A stretch of 6,917 bases of DNA from JBBQKQ01 sp043719155. Its GTDB lineage: Bacteria > Patescibacteriota > Minisyncoccia > Phycocordibacterales > UBA5272. Below are positions 6,554-6,917 of this stretch, in pieces. Within the stretch, counting starts at the first letter, position 1. Each line of letters begins with the position of its first letter. Below the pieces are notes generated by a model. The model was not told the DNA's origin. It worked only from the letters and a program-made list of their open reading frames with translations, and ran no database searches. The stretch is from positions 1 through 6,917 of the forward strand of contig JAYSUJ010000042.1 in the NCBI GenBank assembly GCA_043719155.1, written 5' to 3'. The translations under genes were made by a program, and so were the position numbers.

Positions 6554-6617
6554 TTCGAGTTGCCTTGTATTTCAAATTTTTGAATATTTGCATATGATTT
6601 TGTCCTAAATAAACAAC

Positions 6618-6639
6618 TTTTCCACATTTCTTTTCCACA
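6618..6639 (+). promoter_or_regulatory. Two direct DnaA-box-like nonamers
   Basis: TTTTCCACA occurs at 6618-6626 and again at 6631-6639, 13 bases apart start to start. Each differs from the DnaA box TTATCCACA at one position. With the two inverted copies at 6531-6539 and 6542-6550, there are four 8-of-9 matches in about 110 bp, next to very AT-rich DNA. No dnaA or dnaN gene is visible, so binding by DnaA is only a possibility. Confidence 0.35.
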
Positions 6640-6656
6640 TATTTTTACAACACCTG

Positions 6657-6757
6657 TATACTAAAGAAATCTAAACATCTTGGTGATGGTTAGAAATTAA
6701 TAAAAACAAATGCAGGGGAACCAAGCTATTTTTTTTAAGAGTATTAAAATTGCTCTT
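6657..6757 (+). ncRNA. Candidate structured RNA or leader (hairpin plus possible pseudoknot, T8 run)
   Basis: A possible -10 (TATACT, 6657-6662) precedes a hairpin: TCTAAACATC (6670-6679) pairs with GATGGTTAGA (6685-6694) with one A-G mismatch, around a TTGGT loop. That loop can pair with ACCAA at 6720-6724, giving an H-type pseudoknot. The 3' partner is followed by eight T (6729-6736), as in an intrinsic terminator. A further weak stem, AAGAG (6737-6741) with CTCTT (6753-6757), lies before the signal-peptide gene. No known riboswitch class is recognised. AT-rich DNA forms such stems by chance, so confidence is low. Confidence 0.25.
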
Positions 6758-6812
6758 TTAGAATTGCATTAATTTCCTTTCTAAACAAACTTACAAAATA
6801 ATTATCTTAAGA

Positions 6813-6819
6813 TAGTAAT
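6813..6819 (+). promoter_or_regulatory. Weak -10-like element before the secreted-protein gene
   Basis: TAGTAAT lies about eight bases before the ATG at 6827, with TTACAA at 6791-6796 as a possible -35. Both match the consensus poorly. The call leans on the short-leader pattern seen at the other genes of the window. Confidence 0.25.
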
Positions 6820-6826
6820 AAATTCT

Positions 6827-6917
6827 ATGAACAAAAATTTAAAAACATTTCTACAAGGTGTAGCCGTAGCTTCTATTGTTACTACAACTTTCGCTGCAAC
6901 TAATTTCGCCCCCAACC
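6827..6917 (+). CDS. Start of a secreted protein gene (signal peptide; 3' end missing)
   Basis: Thirty codons are visible before the window ends: a short basic N-terminus (MNKNLKTF), a hydrophobic stretch (LQGVAVASIVTTTFAA) and then TNFAPN. This is the pattern of a Sec signal peptide, with a plausible signal peptidase I site after the TFA or FAA segment. The frame is open to the right edge. The product is probably exported, but nothing of the mature protein beyond a few residues can be seen, so no function is assigned. No Shine-Dalgarno site is visible before the ATG, as with the other genes here. Confidence 0.7.
   Translation, partial: MNKNLKTFLQGVAVASIVTTTFAATNFAPN

Larger units (their letters stand above)
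6289..6608 (+). pseudogene. Remnant of a small single-span membrane protein gene, frameshifted and cut by a REP unit
   Basis: The ATG at 6289 opens a Lys-rich N-terminus (MKKNKKIKTKVILMFF) that stops at TGA 6337-6339, directly after a run of seven T. Adding one T restores a continuous frame: ...ILMFF-LILGVVLVGYLIVNRNPVKAEL..., a basic N-terminus followed by one hydrophobic membrane segment and a soluble part (AGIAKMAAEFKEVNKVYGLIGQDVKSVNCFSGN). The second frame runs from 6336 to the TAA at 6606-6608. After about residue 58 of that frame the coding sequence changes abruptly, because a REP unit (6512-6530) and a palindrome (6528-6553) occupy it, and the rest looks like non-coding read-through. 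I read this as a gene for a small membrane-anchored extracytoplasmic protein (pilin-like or lipid-envelope-facing is possible) that has lost its frame and its 3' end. A sequencing error in the T tract, or slippage that restores the frame, would rescue the N-terminal part only. The original function is unrecognised. Confidence 0.65.

Noticed and set aside
2867..6639. CRISPR-like array from the recurring repeats
   Set aside because: The repeat copies are irregularly placed, in both orientations, partly inside genes, and have no uniform spacers or cas genes.
6711..6725. GCAGGGGAACC as part of a c-di-AMP (ydaO-type) riboswitch
   Set aside because: Only this short stretch resembles the family. 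The downstream GGG-GUGAAUC-like segment and the rest of the multi-helix core are absent.

Overview
The window looks like an accessory stretch of a low-GC bacterial chromosome, most likely a member of the Patescibacteria (Candidate Phyla Radiation). That assignment is an inference. It rests on the gene families present (a large surface protein with an S74 chaperone domain and a Cys-containing tail, a REP-associated Y1 transposase, a DUF4143 ATPase and a pRiA4b ORF-3-like protein), on very short or absent 5' leaders, and on the lack of clear Shine-Dalgarno sites. No rRNA, tRNA, CRISPR array or ribosomal protein gene is present to settle the taxonomy. All recognisable genes are on the + strand, and all complete ones end in TAA.

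Layout. (1) Positions 1-2848 hold the 3' part of a large fibrous surface or tail-fibre-like gene. It is visibly richer in G+C than the rest and carries a Peptidase_S74 intramolecular chaperone domain. (2) Positions 2867-2942 hold a strong intrinsic terminator, then a perfect 20-bp palindrome made of two inverted REP units. (3) Positions 2964-3626 encode a REP-associated tyrosine transposase (RAYT, HUH/Y1 type). Its own reading frame contains another copy of the REP unit. (4) Positions 3792-4940 encode an AAA ATPase with a C-terminal DUF4143 / PD-(D/E)XK-like region. (5) Positions 5041-6087 encode a pRiA4b ORF-3-like protein with an unrecognised C-terminal half. (6) Positions 6289-6608 hold the remains of a small membrane-anchored protein gene. 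It is broken by a one-base change in a T tract and by a REP unit fused to a second palindrome. (7) Positions 6609-6826 are non-coding, very AT-rich, and carry DnaA-box-like nonamers and a possible pseudoknotted RNA. (8) From 6827 to the edge is the beginning of a secreted-protein gene.

The genes appear to be separate transcription units rather than one operon: each has its own promoter-like -10 element and gaps of 100-200 bp. The clearest system is the REP/RAYT pair: one transposase and four copies of CGTGAGGACCGACCTCACG (two inverted just upstream of the gene, one inside it, one about 3 kb away in a decayed gene). The second theme is expression with almost no 5' leader: three genes have a -10 box ending only 6-11 bases before the ATG, and three promoters share the extended -10 TGCTATA(A/C)T.
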